Source: JAWVFM01 sp963823245 (lineage in GTDB: Bacteria; Actinomycetota; Thermoleophilia; Solirubrobacterales; 70-9). From it: a stretch of 64,000 bases of DNA. Made by a program: the position numbers and the translations under genes. The stretch is from contig CAWGKQ010000006.1 of NCBI GenBank assembly GCA_963823245.1, forward strand, positions 62,001 through 126,000, written 5' to 3'. Below the pieces are notes generated by a model. That model ran no database searches, was not told the DNA's origin, and worked only from the letters and a program-made list of their open reading frames with translations. Positions 37,333 to 45,474 of the stretch are shown one piece after another; within the stretch, counting starts at the first letter, position 1, and each line of letters begins with the position of its first letter.

Positions 37333-37408
37333 GCGGCGCGGCCCAGCGACGCCTACTAGAGTTTTGGTCCGTCGGGGCCCGTGCCATGCGCATGACCCGG
37401 CCCGCCAA

Positions 37409-37480
37409 TCCGGGGTAGCTCAATGGCAGAGCGACGCGCTGTTAACGCGAAGGTTGTGGGTTCGAGTCCCACCCCCGGAG
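37409..37480 (+). tRNA. tRNA-Asn (GTT)
   Basis: Cloverleaf: acceptor TCCGGGG pairs CCCCGGA, D-stem GCTC/GAGC, anticodon loop CTGTTAA with GTT, T-arm GTGGG-TTCGAGT-CCCAC, discriminator G, no encoded CCA. The top anticodon-stem pair is A-A, a weak point. The glycosyltransferase frame on the other strand runs into it. Confidence 0.93.
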
Positions 37481-38659
37481 CTCGATCAGGATCGCGCCGC
37501 GAGCCGCTCCATCGTTTCGCTTCGACCACGCCGCGATCGCGCGGGCCCGCTCGCGAAAGATCCGCTCGGTGAGCAGCCGCCGCGTGGCCCACCTGATCGC
37601 GGATGCGTGCGCGAGCCGTCGCGGCACCGCGAGCCCCGCTCCGGCCCAAGCGACCCGAGCCCCGTTCTCGCTCATATCGCCCGCTGAACCACAGGAGAGC
37701 ACGGGCGCCCCGGCGGCCAGCGCCCGCACCACCGTCCCATGGCCGCCGTGGCAGATGACGAGGGCCGCCTCCTCCATCACCTGTGAGTAGGAGACCCAGT
37801 CGACGACCCGAGCGTTGGCCGGCGCGTCGACCTCGGCGGCCGGTACGGCGCGGTTCGTCGTCGCCAGCACCCGCACCGGCTCGTCCGCGAGGGCGTCGAG
37901 CGAGCGTCTGACCAGCGTGGCCCGCCGGTCCTTCGCGGTGCTCGGCGCCACCACCACGAGCGGACTGTCACCCTCGGGCAGCTCGACGTCGCGATAGGGC
38001 GACTCGAAGACCATCGGGCCCGTCACGCGCGCCCCAGCCGGCCACCGCCGCGGGTACTCGAGCTGCGGAAACGTCGCCACGAGCGCGAGCTCACGGCTTA
38101 TCGCACCGTGAAATTCGGCGTGCGGTGGCAGGCCGAGATCGGAGCGCTCGCGGTTGAGGTCGCGCCGACCTCTTCGCAAGCCCGCCTCGAGGATCGGCAG
38201 TCCGGCTCGCCACATGGCGCGGCCCGCGCTCGTGCGCGGCGGCGCCGCCCCGAACCCGTAGAACGGGAGCCCCTCCTCGTGCACCGGATAGACGTGCGGG
38301 ATCAGCGTGGCTCGCCGCACGCCAGCAAGCTCCGCGGCGAGCGGCGGCGCGGTGGTGAGGATGTCGCTGATGACGAGGTCCGGCCGCAGATCCTCGAGCA
38401 GTGGCACGAGGGCGCGCGCGGCCTCGGCGATGGAGGGCACCCCGACCGGCTGTTCGCCCCCCGCAGCGAACGCCCGGTACTCCTGCGCGGCGGCGAACCC
38501 GAGCCCCTCGCCCTCGACGGCCTCGCGCCACCGCTCCCAGGTCTCCACGACGACGTGGTGCCCCCGACGTTCGAGCGTGCGCGCCAGCGCGATCGCCGGA
38601 AACGCGTGCCCGGCGTCGCCGAACGCGGCGACCAGCAGGCGCAGGCGCCGCCCGCTCAC
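37442..38659 (-). CDS. UGT-like glycosyltransferase (GT1 fold)
   Basis: 405 residues: LLVAAFGDAGHAFPAIALAR (N-terminal acceptor domain), then LVVVAPSTAKDRRATLV, and the C-terminal nucleotide-sugar site VVDWVSYSQVMEEAALVICH then GGHGTVVRALAAG, typical of macrolide/lipid glycosyltransferases. The last residues, GWDSNPQPSR, are merely the antisense of the tRNA-Asn gene, so the true end may be earlier: one base shift gives a TGA about 37490. The call for the body is good; the end is uncertain. Confidence 0.85.
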   Translation of the reverse strand: MSGRRLRLLVAAFGDAGHAFPAIALARTLERRGHHVVVETWERWREAVEGEGLGFAAAQEYRAFAAGGEQPVGVPSIAEAARALVPLLEDLRPDLVISDILTTAPPLAAELAGVRRATLIPHVYPVHEEGLPFYGFGAAPPRTSAGRAMWRAGLPILEAGLRRGRRDLNRERSDLGLPPHAEFHGAISRELALVATFPQLEYPRRWPAGARVTGPMVFESPYRDVELPEGDSPLVVVAPSTAKDRRATLVRRSLDALADEPVRVLATTNRAVPAAEVDAPANARVVDWVSYSQVMEEAALVICHGGHGTVVRALAAGAPVLSCGSAGDMSENGARVAWAGAGLAVPRRLAHASAIRWATRRLLTERIFRERARAIAAWSKRNDGAARGAILIELRGWDSNPQPSR

Positions 38660-38733
38660 GGCGTCTGCAAGCTCCCGTGCCGCGCGTTCCGACGGCCTTG
38701 CGCGACGGCCGCGGAGCCGCTATCCCTAGCGCG

Positions 38734-39336
38734 ATGCGCCAAAAGGACCGCGATCCGACGCAGCGCCTGCGGCTCGCCGTGGAGTCGCTGCCGCGAGTGA
38801 CGCGCGAGGCGATGCTGCGCGGCGTCGACGCGAACCCGATCATCGTTGGCGCCTACGTCGACAAGGTCTCGGGCGGGATCTGTCCGATGCTCGCGGCCCA
38901 TCGCAACGGCGGCCGCACCAACCTCGCGAGCTTCGCGCGCGCCTGGGACCGGTACACCGGCGCGAAGCGTCCGCGCCTCGCCACCAGGCGCGAGGTGAGA
39001 ACGCTCCGCGCGATCCTCCACTCGAGCCTCGCGGACGACATCGCCGGCCCGAGCGCGGGGTCGATCGCAGAGGCGGCCGAGCGCATTCGCACCGAGCGCG
39101 CGACGATCGCCGCGCGTGAAGCGGCAGCCGAGACCGCCGACGGCACCGGCTCGGCGCCCGACGCCGGCGACCGCCACCGCGCCGCGGAGCTCCGGACCCG
39201 CCTGCGCTGGGCGTGGATGCGCCCCGCCAAGCGCTACGACGAGTTCAAGGACCTCGTCGCGGCGGCGGAGGAGCAGCTCGCGGAGAGCCGCACCGGCGAA
39301 GTCCTCGGCGAGTGCGAGCCCGCCGCTTCCCGCTGA
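38734..39336 (+). CDS. Conserved hypothetical protein
   Basis: 200 residues. The N-terminal half has a striking conserved stretch, GVDANPIIVGAYVDKVSG then GICPMLAAHRNGGRTNLAS and FARAWDRYTGAKRPR, resembling a family I have seen only in Thermoleophilia-like genomes. The rest is helical and Ala/Glu/Arg-rich. No signal, no membrane segment, no enzyme motif. It lies divergent from the glycosyltransferase. Confidence 0.68.
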   Translation: MRQKDRDPTQRLRLAVESLPRVTREAMLRGVDANPIIVGAYVDKVSGGICPMLAAHRNGGRTNLASFARAWDRYTGAKRPRLATRREVRTLRAILHSSLADDIAGPSAGSIAEAAERIRTERATIAAREAAAETADGTGSAPDAGDRHRAAELRTRLRWAWMRPAKRYDEFKDLVAAAEEQLAESRTGEVLGECEPAASR

Positions 39337-39348
39337 GCCGACCAGGCG

Positions 39349-40071
39349 TTACAGCTCCTGGCCGTGCCGGGTGAAGATGATCTCCGGCACCAGGCAGTAG
39401 CGCGACGTTCGAAGCAGGAACCGAACCGCCTCGGCGATGTCCTCGGGCTGAATCATCTCCTTCGGATCGACGTTCTCCCGCGCCCACTCCGTCATCGGGG
39501 TGTCGACGAACGCCGGGCAGAAGGCGGTCGCCTGGATTCCATCTCCACCGACCTCCTTCTGCGTCGCCTCGGTGAACCCGATGAGCCCGGCCTTCGTCGC
39601 CGAATAGACCGATAGCCACCCCTCGCCCGACTTGCCGGCGATCGAGGCCGTGTTGACGATCAGCGCCTTGCCGTGCTCGGCGCCGGCTTCCTTCAGCATC
39701 GGCAGCGCCTCACGCGTCGCGAGAACGGCGGAACGCAGGTTGACGCCGATCTGCATGTCGACGTGTTTAGTCACGGCCTGGTCGATCGTCTGCCCGATGC
39801 CGACGCCGGCGTTGTTCACGAGCACGTCGAGGCGGCCGAACCGCTCCCGGTGCGCCTCGAACAGCTTCGCGATCTCCTCTTCGTCGGCCACGTTTGCGGG
39901 CACGGCCTGGACGTCGAGCCCGTCGGACTCGAGCCCCGCGACCGCGTTCTCGAGCTTGTCCGGCCGCCGCGCGGACACCGTCACGCCGTACCCGTCCTCG
40001 CCCAGGGCCCGCGCGATCGCCAACCCGATCCCGCTCGATCCGCCGGTCACCAGCGCAGCCCGTTCAGCCAC
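39349..40071 (-). CDS. Short-chain dehydrogenase/reductase
   Basis: 240 residues: cofactor loop VTGGSSGIGLAIARAL, VSARRPDKL (basic residues favour NADP), LVNNAGVGIGQ, catalytic Ser in NTASIAGKSGEG and YSATKAG (Tyr-x-x-x-Lys). PAFVDTPMT follows. A classical SDR; the substrate is not defined by the sequence. Confidence 0.92.
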   Translation of the reverse strand: MAERAALVTGGSSGIGLAIARALGEDGYGVTVSARRPDKLENAVAGLESDGLDVQAVPANVADEEEIAKLFEAHRERFGRLDVLVNNAGVGIGQTIDQAVTKHVDMQIGVNLRSAVLATREALPMLKEAGAEHGKALIVNTASIAGKSGEGWLSVYSATKAGLIGFTEATQKEVGGDGIQATAFCPAFVDTPMTEWARENVDPKEMIQPEDIAEAVRFLLRTSRYCLVPEIIFTRHGQEL

Positions 40072-40128
40072 CGTTTCTCCTTCGCTCGACAGGGCGCCGG
40101 ACCCTATCCGACGGTCACGGCCGTGCCG

Positions 40129-40347
40129 CTACTGGGCGACGCGGAGGTGTGACGTCCAGTCGGCGTCGATCGAGCCGAGGGCACTGACCACAGCGGCTTC
40201 GAGCGCCTCGTTTTCCAGGTCGTCGGAGTCGAACGTCGCGCAGTTGAAATCGGGGTCGAAGCCGACGGCCGCGCCGACGGCGTCACCGGCCTTGTCCGAC
40301 AGCTCCTCGGCCCGCGGCCCGATCGCCTCGAGGATCAGCATTCCCAC
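40129..40347 (-). CDS. Hypothetical small protein
   Basis: 72 residues, VGMLILEAIGPRAEELSDKA then VGFDPDFNCATFDSDD: soluble, acidic, one Cys. TAGGGT read on the minus strand (40354-40359) is 6 nt ahead of the GTG at 40347, a leaderless arrangement that makes this a believable gene. No family recognised. Confidence 0.5.
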   Translation of the reverse strand: MGMLILEAIGPRAEELSDKAGDAVGAAVGFDPDFNCATFDSDDLENEALEAAVVSALGSIDADWTSHLRVAQ

Positions 40348-40435
40348 GAGGCCACCCTACCCGGGTTGGCGCACGGCCGTCTGGGAGACTTGGCGGTGAG
40401 CTCAAGGACGCGGGGGCGCCGCCGATGCCTTTCAT

Positions 40436-41281
40436 ATGAATGCGGATGGGCGATGGGAGATGTCGCCTGAGATGGCCCGGCGCGAGCTGCTGAGGCGGGG
40501 AGCTCTGGGCTTCGGCGCGCTCACCGTGGGGCGCCTACTCACCGCGTGCGGGTCTGGAGCATCTCCCGGCCCGTCTCCCGCTGACCTGAAGGAGCTCGAC
40601 CGGGCTATCCGCGGCAGGATCGTTCTCCCCCAAAGCCGGGGCTACCGCGCCGCCCGCCTTGTCTGGAAGAGCCGCTATGACAACGCGCGTTCGGCGGCAG
40701 TGATCCAGGTCGCCGACTCCGGCGACGTTCGTACCGCTGTCGAGTTCGCCCGCGCGCACAACCGGCGGCTGATCACACGAAGCGGCGGCCACAGCTTCGC
40801 CGGCTACTCGACGGGCGACGGCCTGGTGCTCGACCTGAGCGGCCTCGCTGACGTGAGGTTCGAGCCAGGCGGGGAGGTCGCGACGCTCGGCGCCGGCGCG
40901 ACGACCCTGCGCCGCTTCTCCGCGGCCCACTCGATCGGCAAGGTCCTGATCGAGGCGGCCGACGGAGCCGTCAACTCGCTCGCCGCCGACGAAACGGCGT
41001 TCGTGCACCGCGACAACCTGTTCGTGTCCCAGTACCAGGCCCGCTGGCGCACCGGCGCCCCTCGGAGCGTTGTCGAGGCGAACCTCGACTGGACCGACGG
41101 CCTCTACCGGGCTGTCGCGCCATACCGCTCGGGCAGGGCGTACCAGAACTACATCGACGCGGCACTCGATGACTGGGAACAGGCCTACTACGGCGCCAAC
41201 CTGGCCCGGCTCCGGCGCGTGAAGTCGAAATACGACCCGCACGACTTCTTCAGATTCAGACAGTCGATTCCGCCGGCTTGA
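40436..41281 (+). pseudogene. FAD-dependent oxidase (berberine-bridge type) with a large internal deletion
   Basis: 281 residues where 450-500 are normal. The N-terminus has a Tat-like signal (ARRELLRRGALGFGALTV) with a possible lipobox (LTAC), then the start of the PCMH FAD domain: SRGYRAARLVWKSRYDN, LITRSGGHSFAGYSTGDG, LDLSGLADV. Straight after GAGATTLRRF the sequence jumps to the C-terminal BBE region (VNSLAADETAFVHRDNLFVS) and ends YDPHDFFRFRQSIPPA. The second FAD motif and the substrate domain, roughly 200 residues between about 40915 and 40930, are gone, in frame. It is likely non-functional as an oxidase although still open. Confidence 0.72.
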
Positions 41282-41637
41282 CCCTGTCCGATGACCCCGG
41301 TTCGCGCGAGGCGTCGGCTACAGGCAGGCGGGCTGGCGGCCCCCCCCGGGGTTGAGGGACCGCCGCCGCCGCTGCCCGAAAGCTTCCGGCTGTTTCTTGG
41401 ATCCGCGGCCGAAGAGGAAACCGCGGGCGAGTGTTGAGAGCCGCACGAGGCGCGATGCAACCGGATGCTCTCCCGACTGACAGGGAGTCCGCACGTTGAC
41501 CTGCCGCAGGCAACTCGTCCTCACCTCACTGTGATCCACGAGGTCGACGCCCCTGGGGCGTGACCCCGCTGACATCAAGCCAGCCGATAGCCAGCCGCAC
41601 ATCGGACGTCCACGCGGCGGGCGATAATCGAATGCGC
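41282..41637. other. Intergenic stretch with the original tRNA-Met promoter
   Basis: No convincing gene. At the right end GATAAT (41623-41628) stands 9 nt before the copied tRNA 5' half and is probably the native promoter of the tRNA-Met gene before the element entered. A GC-rich tract (CCCCCCCCGGGG region, about 41341-41351) lies farther left. Confidence 0.5.
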
Positions 41638-41678
41638 GGGCCGGTAGCTCAGGTGGTTAGAGCAGCGGACTCATAATC
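41638..41678 (+). repeat. attL: 41-bp copy of the tRNA-Met 5' half
   Basis: Identical over 41 bases to 48717-48757 (from the first tRNA base through the anticodon loop CTCATAA and TC); the sequences before and after differ. This is the direct repeat left by integration, with the crossover in or near the anticodon loop. Confidence 0.92.
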
Positions 41679-41788
41679 TCGGCGCCGGGATACAGGGTTT
41701 GTGGCTCAACCAAGGGAATTACGAAGCACTCGAGCAACCCGTTCAGGGCCGTTCGAGTTTGCGCAATTTGCGGCCGAGCATGCCGGAT

Positions 41789-41818
41789 TTGGGCAAAGAG
41801 CATGGCCATTTTGCCCAA
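41789..41818. repeat. Inverted TTGGGCAAA pair, candidate integrase arm site (left)
   Basis: TTGGGCAAA (41789-41797) and its reverse complement TTTGCCCAA (41810-41818), 12 nt apart and about 110 nt inside attL. The same TGGGCAAAA core appears twice just before attR (48613-48631). Confidence 0.45.
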
Positions 41819-41925
41819 TGGGCAGTTGTAGTGAGGTGAGTGCACTTCCCGCTTCTCGCGCATAGGAGGCGTGAGCGGATCAGATTGCGTCGCCCCTTCT
41901 ACGCCCGCGTGAGACAGAGCGAGAG

Positions 41926-42225
41926 CTATCGCTTCTTGAGCTTAAGCTTCTTCGTCTACGTGCTGGAGTCGCCGCCAGTCGGGGTGTAGGTGATCTTGGG
42001 CTTGAGCTTGACCTTGCCGTCCTCGTTCAGCTGCTTTCGCTTCTTCCCCTTGGCCCTGATCTTCAGCTTCACCTCGCCGGCCGCGCCGACCGTCTTGCTG
42101 ATCACGGCTCCCTCGGCGGAAGCAGCCTTGACGCCCTTGCCCGAGGCGGTCAGCTCGCCGGGGTTGGGGACCTCGACGGTCAGGGTCGCCGTGCCCTTGC
42201 GCCGTAGGAGCCCCTCTCCGCCTCC
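41926..42225 (-). pseudogene. C-terminal domain relic of a secreted protein
   Basis: Read leftwards it gives KGTATLTVEVPNPGELTASG then KGVKAASAEGAVISKTVG and VKLKIRAKGKKRKQLNEDGK then YTPTGGDSST, a TAG, and TKKLKLKKR before a second TAG (41926-41928). This is the common C-terminal domain of exported Solirubrobacterales proteins, normally ending in a Thr/Lys-rich strand. The TAG at 41956-41958 replaces an expected Gln, and the rest of the protein is missing upstream of about 42225. A decayed fragment carried by the element. Confidence 0.68.
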
Positions 42226-42331
42226 GTGAAAAATCGGGCGACGCGTTTGTTGGCCCCCCCGCGCTCGGCCGGGGGTCGCCGCCCTCGGCCTCTGAGGCTG
42301 ACCGGGCCGCGGCGAGACGCGGCGTGGAAGC

Positions 42332-42337
42332 TAGGCT
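42332..42337 (+). promoter_or_regulatory. -10 box (TAGGCT) of the DsrE-like gene
   Basis: TAGGCT ends 7 nt before GTG 42345. It decides that start in place of the in-frame ATG at 42324, which would lie upstream of the box. Confidence 0.5.
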
Positions 42338-42344
42338 GCGGGGC

Positions 42345-42710
42345 GTGAAGGTCGCCTACATCTTTTCCACCTCCGGGCACACGGCGAGCTACAAGCTCGG
42401 CAAGATGATCCTGCCGCAGCTCGAGCAGGGAAACCACGGGGTGGAGGTCGTCGGGATGTTCTTCTTCGACGACAACACCTACGTGCTGCGCGCGGGCGAT
42501 CCGCTCGGCGAGCGCCTCGCGGAGGTCGCCGAGGAGCAGGGGATCATGCTGATGCTCTGCGACCGATGCGCGATCGAGCGCTCGCTCGCGGAGGGTGAGC
42601 CGGGCGACTGCCGTCCCAGCGGCACAGTCGCGGGAGTGCGGGTCGGCTGCTTTCCGGACCTCTACGGGGCGCTGTCGGGAAACCCGCCGGACCAGGTGAT
42701 CACGCTGTAG
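42345..42710 (+). CDS. DsrE-like sulfur-handling protein
   Basis: 121 residues starting VKVAYIFSTSGHTASYKLGK, then LPQLEQGNHGVEVVGMFFFD, DNTYVLRAGDPLGERLAEVA and MLMLCDRCAIERSLAEGEPG, ending PDQVITL. The alternating strand-helix layout, Gly-rich first loop and Cys pair CDRC fit the DsrE/DsrF/YchN fold, whose members carry sulfur as persulfide on Cys. CxxC, a further Cys (EPGDC) and Cys in VRVGCF could serve that purpose. It stands at the left end of the radical SAM/ATP-grasp/NfuA group and is convergent with the radical SAM gene, 40 nt away. A sulfur donor role in that group is inferred. Confidence 0.72.
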   Translation: MKVAYIFSTSGHTASYKLGKMILPQLEQGNHGVEVVGMFFFDDNTYVLRAGDPLGERLAEVAEEQGIMLMLCDRCAIERSLAEGEPGDCRPSGTVAGVRVGCFPDLYGALSGNPPDQVITL

Positions 42711-42750
42711 CTGCGAAGCGCAAGGCGCTCTCAGGGCTCGGTCGAGCCCG

Positions 42751-44154
42751 CTAGGCGACCGGCTCGCTGCCGGCCACCGAGGCGAGCTGGATGTCGGTGG
42801 GCTCGGCGCAGCAGAACCATGCCTCGGTGAGCCGCGGGCGCGGCTCGATGTCGCCAAGGTCGGCGGGGTCGGCTGAATGTCCCGCGGCATCGGCCACCGC
42901 CCGATAGAGGGTCCGAAACGTAGACACGCTGTCGACCTCCGCCGCGACATCGGCCTCGACGATTTCGGCGAGCTCGGCATGGAGGCGATCCAGCTGCGGA
43001 TCCCCGGCTTGCCACTCATACGTGAGGCGGTCGCGATCGTAGTCCTGCAGGTGCGGTGTGATCTCGGGGCGATCGAGCAGCAGCGAGCCCTTGGGGACGA
43101 GCAGACGGATCGTGTACTGGATCGGATCCACGTTCCCCACCATCTCGTTGGCAATCACGAAATCGAGGATCTCGAGGATGTCCTGCGGTGTCGCCCAGGG
43201 CGTGAACGGCAACCAGGACGGGCGGATCTCGATCCCATGTTCTCGCAGCAAGGCCACCGCCTGGCCGGCCTCGTCGGCGGTGTGACCCTTGTCGAGATAG
43301 GTGAGGATCTCGGCGTTGAGCGACTCGAACGCCGAGATCACGAAGAGGCACCCATATTCGCTGAGCTCGGGCCAGACCTGCCGATGCTCGAGGATGTGCT
43401 CGACCTTGGTCGTGCAGTCGAAGGTGACCTCGGGAAAGTTGCGGTGAAGCTCGCGCGCCACTTGCAGGGAATGCTTGACGCCGTTTAGGAAGTCCGGGTC
43501 GCCGAAGGTGATATGGCGCGCCCCCGCAACCACCAACTGTGCGATATCCGCCATCACGACGGAGCTCCCGACGATCCGGATCCGGCCGTCGTAGGCGACG
43601 GGCACGGGGCAGTGCCGGCACTTGTGCACGCAGCCGTGGCTGGCCTCGACGTATCCCGCCAGCTGCTCCTCGCCATCGCGCTCCAACCGCGCATAGCGCT
43701 TGAGGGGGGGCAGCTGCCCTCGGCTCGGGGTGTGAAACTCGTGGCGCCCCAGGTCAATCGAGCTGGTTGCCGGTCGCAGCGCCGGCGAGTCGCCGAGCGC
43801 CTCAACCCACTCCACCAACTCCGGCTCGTACTCGCCGGCGATCAGCCGGTCGACCAGTCCACCGATCGTCGGGTCGTCACTGACCGCGGCGTAGAGACCG
43901 TAGAAACAGATCGGCAACCGCGGCCGGATCGCTCGAATTTGCTCGCCGGCGCCAATCGCCAGTCGCATCGCGGTATGCATCGGAACGGAGACGCCGACGG
44001 CCTCGGCCCAGTCGATCTTGTCCCGATCAAGCTGCTCGACGGAGAGATCGATGCACCGAACCCGATGCCCGGCGGCCTCCAGGGCGGACGCCGGCGAGGC
44101 CAGGTGCAACGGCTGATGACCAAGCTCGTAGGTGGAGATCAGCAGCACCCGCAC
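42751..44154 (-). CDS. B12-binding-type radical SAM protein with Cys-Cys-Ala-Glu-Pro tail
   Basis: 467 residues. The N-terminal 160 residues look like a cobalamin-binding domain (VRVLLISTYELGHQPLHLAS, AVGVSVPMHTAMRLAIG, ICFYGLYAA). The radical SAM cluster is EASHGCVHKCRHCPVPVAYD (CxxxCxxC), followed by barrel strands HITFGDPDFLNGVK, VTFDCTTKVEHIL and LFVISAFESLN. The C-terminus carries AWFCCAEPTDI, 24 residues from the end. As I recall, NCBI family models call such proteins CUAEP/CCAEP-tail radical SAM (seleno)proteins, with Sec-Cys in some relatives; here both codons are TGC. TATCCT (minus strand, 44161-44166) is 6 nt before GTG 44154 and decides the start. Product unknown. Confidence 0.85.
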   Translation of the reverse strand: MRVLLISTYELGHQPLHLASPASALEAAGHRVRCIDLSVEQLDRDKIDWAEAVGVSVPMHTAMRLAIGAGEQIRAIRPRLPICFYGLYAAVSDDPTIGGLVDRLIAGEYEPELVEWVEALGDSPALRPATSSIDLGRHEFHTPSRGQLPPLKRYARLERDGEEQLAGYVEASHGCVHKCRHCPVPVAYDGRIRIVGSSVVMADIAQLVVAGARHITFGDPDFLNGVKHSLQVARELHRNFPEVTFDCTTKVEHILEHRQVWPELSEYGCLFVISAFESLNAEILTYLDKGHTADEAGQAVALLREHGIEIRPSWLPFTPWATPQDILEILDFVIANEMVGNVDPIQYTIRLLVPKGSLLLDRPEITPHLQDYDRDRLTYEWQAGDPQLDRLHAELAEIVEADVAAEVDSVSTFRTLYRAVADAAGHSADPADLGDIEPRPRLTEAWFCCAEPTDIQLASVAGSEPVA

Positions 44155-44180
44155 AGCGCCAGGATAGCCTTCGCTTCGCT

Positions 44181-45410
44181 TCACTCCGACGGCTCGCCGA
44201 TCACGATCTCGAGCTGGCCGTGGGCGGTGCGCAGCGCCCGCTCGACCTGCTCGGGCGTCTCGCCGCGAGCGAAGAGGAAGCCGAGGTAACGGTCGGCCTC
44301 GGGCAGCGTCCGCACCGGCTTGCCGGGCGCGATCGAGATCTCGAGCCCAGTCACGCCGGGCACCGCCCGTGCCTCGGCCTGCCCGCGCACCTCCTTCAGC
44401 ACCCCCGCCTTCGGGATCGGGAGCATCATCACCCCGGAGGCGGCGGCCTCGCGGCCCAGGTCGTCGAGCGGCAGCCCGAGGGCGTGGCGCAGGATGAGCT
44501 CCTCGAGGCTGACGCCGATCCCGAAGCGCAGCGAGCGCGAGCACAGCCCGCCGATCGAGCGGGCGCCGAGCTCGAGCATCCACACGCTATCCCCGTCGAT
44601 CCGCAGCTCGGCGTGTATCGGCCCCTCGACCAGGCCGAGCGCGGCGGCCGCCTCGGCCGTGTACAGGCTGACGGCCTCGAGGGTCTCGGCGGGCAGGCGC
44701 GACGGGGTCACGTAGATGGTCTCCTCGAAGTACGGGCCCTCGAGGGGATCCGGCTTGTCGAACACCGCCAGGATCTCAAGGGCGCCGCCGCGCAAGAGGC
44801 CCTCGACGGCCACCTCCACCCCCGGGACGTAGCGCTCGACCAGAAGCGGCGCGTCCGGGTCCTCGCCGGCCTCGGCGAGGATCGCCCTGACTCGGTGGGC
44901 CGCCGCGCTGGCCGCCGGCGGATCGTCGGCCCGGATCACGCCGCGGCTCGCCGACAGCGAAACCGCCTTGACGACGCAGGGAAGACCGACCTCGCCGGCC
45001 AGCCGCGCCACGTCCGTGCCGGGCCCGGCGACCCGGTAGTCGGGCTGGCGCAGGCCGGCGGCCGCGAAGGCCCGGCGCATGGCGGTCTTGTCCCTGGTCG
45101 CCGCCACCGCCTCGGGCGGGTTGTGCGCGAGCCCCAAGCGCGAGGCGGCCAGCGCGGCCACGAGCACGCCCTGCTCGTCGGCGCCGACCACGGCGTCGAG
45201 CGGCTTATCCTGCGCCCGGGCAACGATGGCCTCGGCGGCGGCCTCGGGCCGCCTCAGGTCCACGACCAGCGCCCGGTCCCCCATCGTCCCCGACATCGCC
45301 TGCCGGCGCTCCGAGGCGACCACCACCTCGGCGTCCAGCGCCCTGGACGCGTCGAGGAAATCGCTCGCGCGGTAGGTGGCTGTGGGCAGCACCAGAAGGA
45401 CTCGGGGCAT
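44181..45410 (-). CDS. ATP-grasp ligase
   Basis: 409 residues: MPRVLLVLPTATYRASDFLD (pre-ATP-grasp fold), VVGADEQGVLVAALAASRLG, the ATP-binding strands GLPCVVKAVSLSASRGVIRA and PLLVERYVPGVEVAVEGLL, and the metal-binding end GPIHAELRIDGDSVWMLELG then ARSIGG. It resembles ATP-dependent carboxylate-amine ligases (peptide- or amino-acid-joining enzymes such as BacD-type). TACGAT on the minus strand (45417-45422) is 6 nt before the ATG at 45410, fixing that start; longer upstream frames lie in the divergent promoter. It ends 26 nt before the radical SAM start, so the two act together. Substrates are not evident. Confidence 0.87.
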   Translation of the reverse strand: MPRVLLVLPTATYRASDFLDASRALDAEVVVASERRQAMSGTMGDRALVVDLRRPEAAAEAIVARAQDKPLDAVVGADEQGVLVAALAASRLGLAHNPPEAVAATRDKTAMRRAFAAAGLRQPDYRVAGPGTDVARLAGEVGLPCVVKAVSLSASRGVIRADDPPAASAAAHRVRAILAEAGEDPDAPLLVERYVPGVEVAVEGLLRGGALEILAVFDKPDPLEGPYFEETIYVTPSRLPAETLEAVSLYTAEAAAALGLVEGPIHAELRIDGDSVWMLELGARSIGGLCSRSLRFGIGVSLEELILRHALGLPLDDLGREAAASGVMMLPIPKAGVLKEVRGQAEARAVPGVTGLEISIAPGKPVRTLPEADRYLGFLFARGETPEQVERALRTAHGQLEIVIGEPSE

Positions 45411-45474
45411 GGGCGTATCGTAGGTAGCGGCGGGCCGGCGCCATCGGCGAACGACCAGCCATACGGGATATGAG

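Noticed and set aside
41657..41863. A 68-residue minus-strand gene
   Set aside because: It begins beyond the tRNA half and is read through att sequence; no start signal, no family, odd composition.
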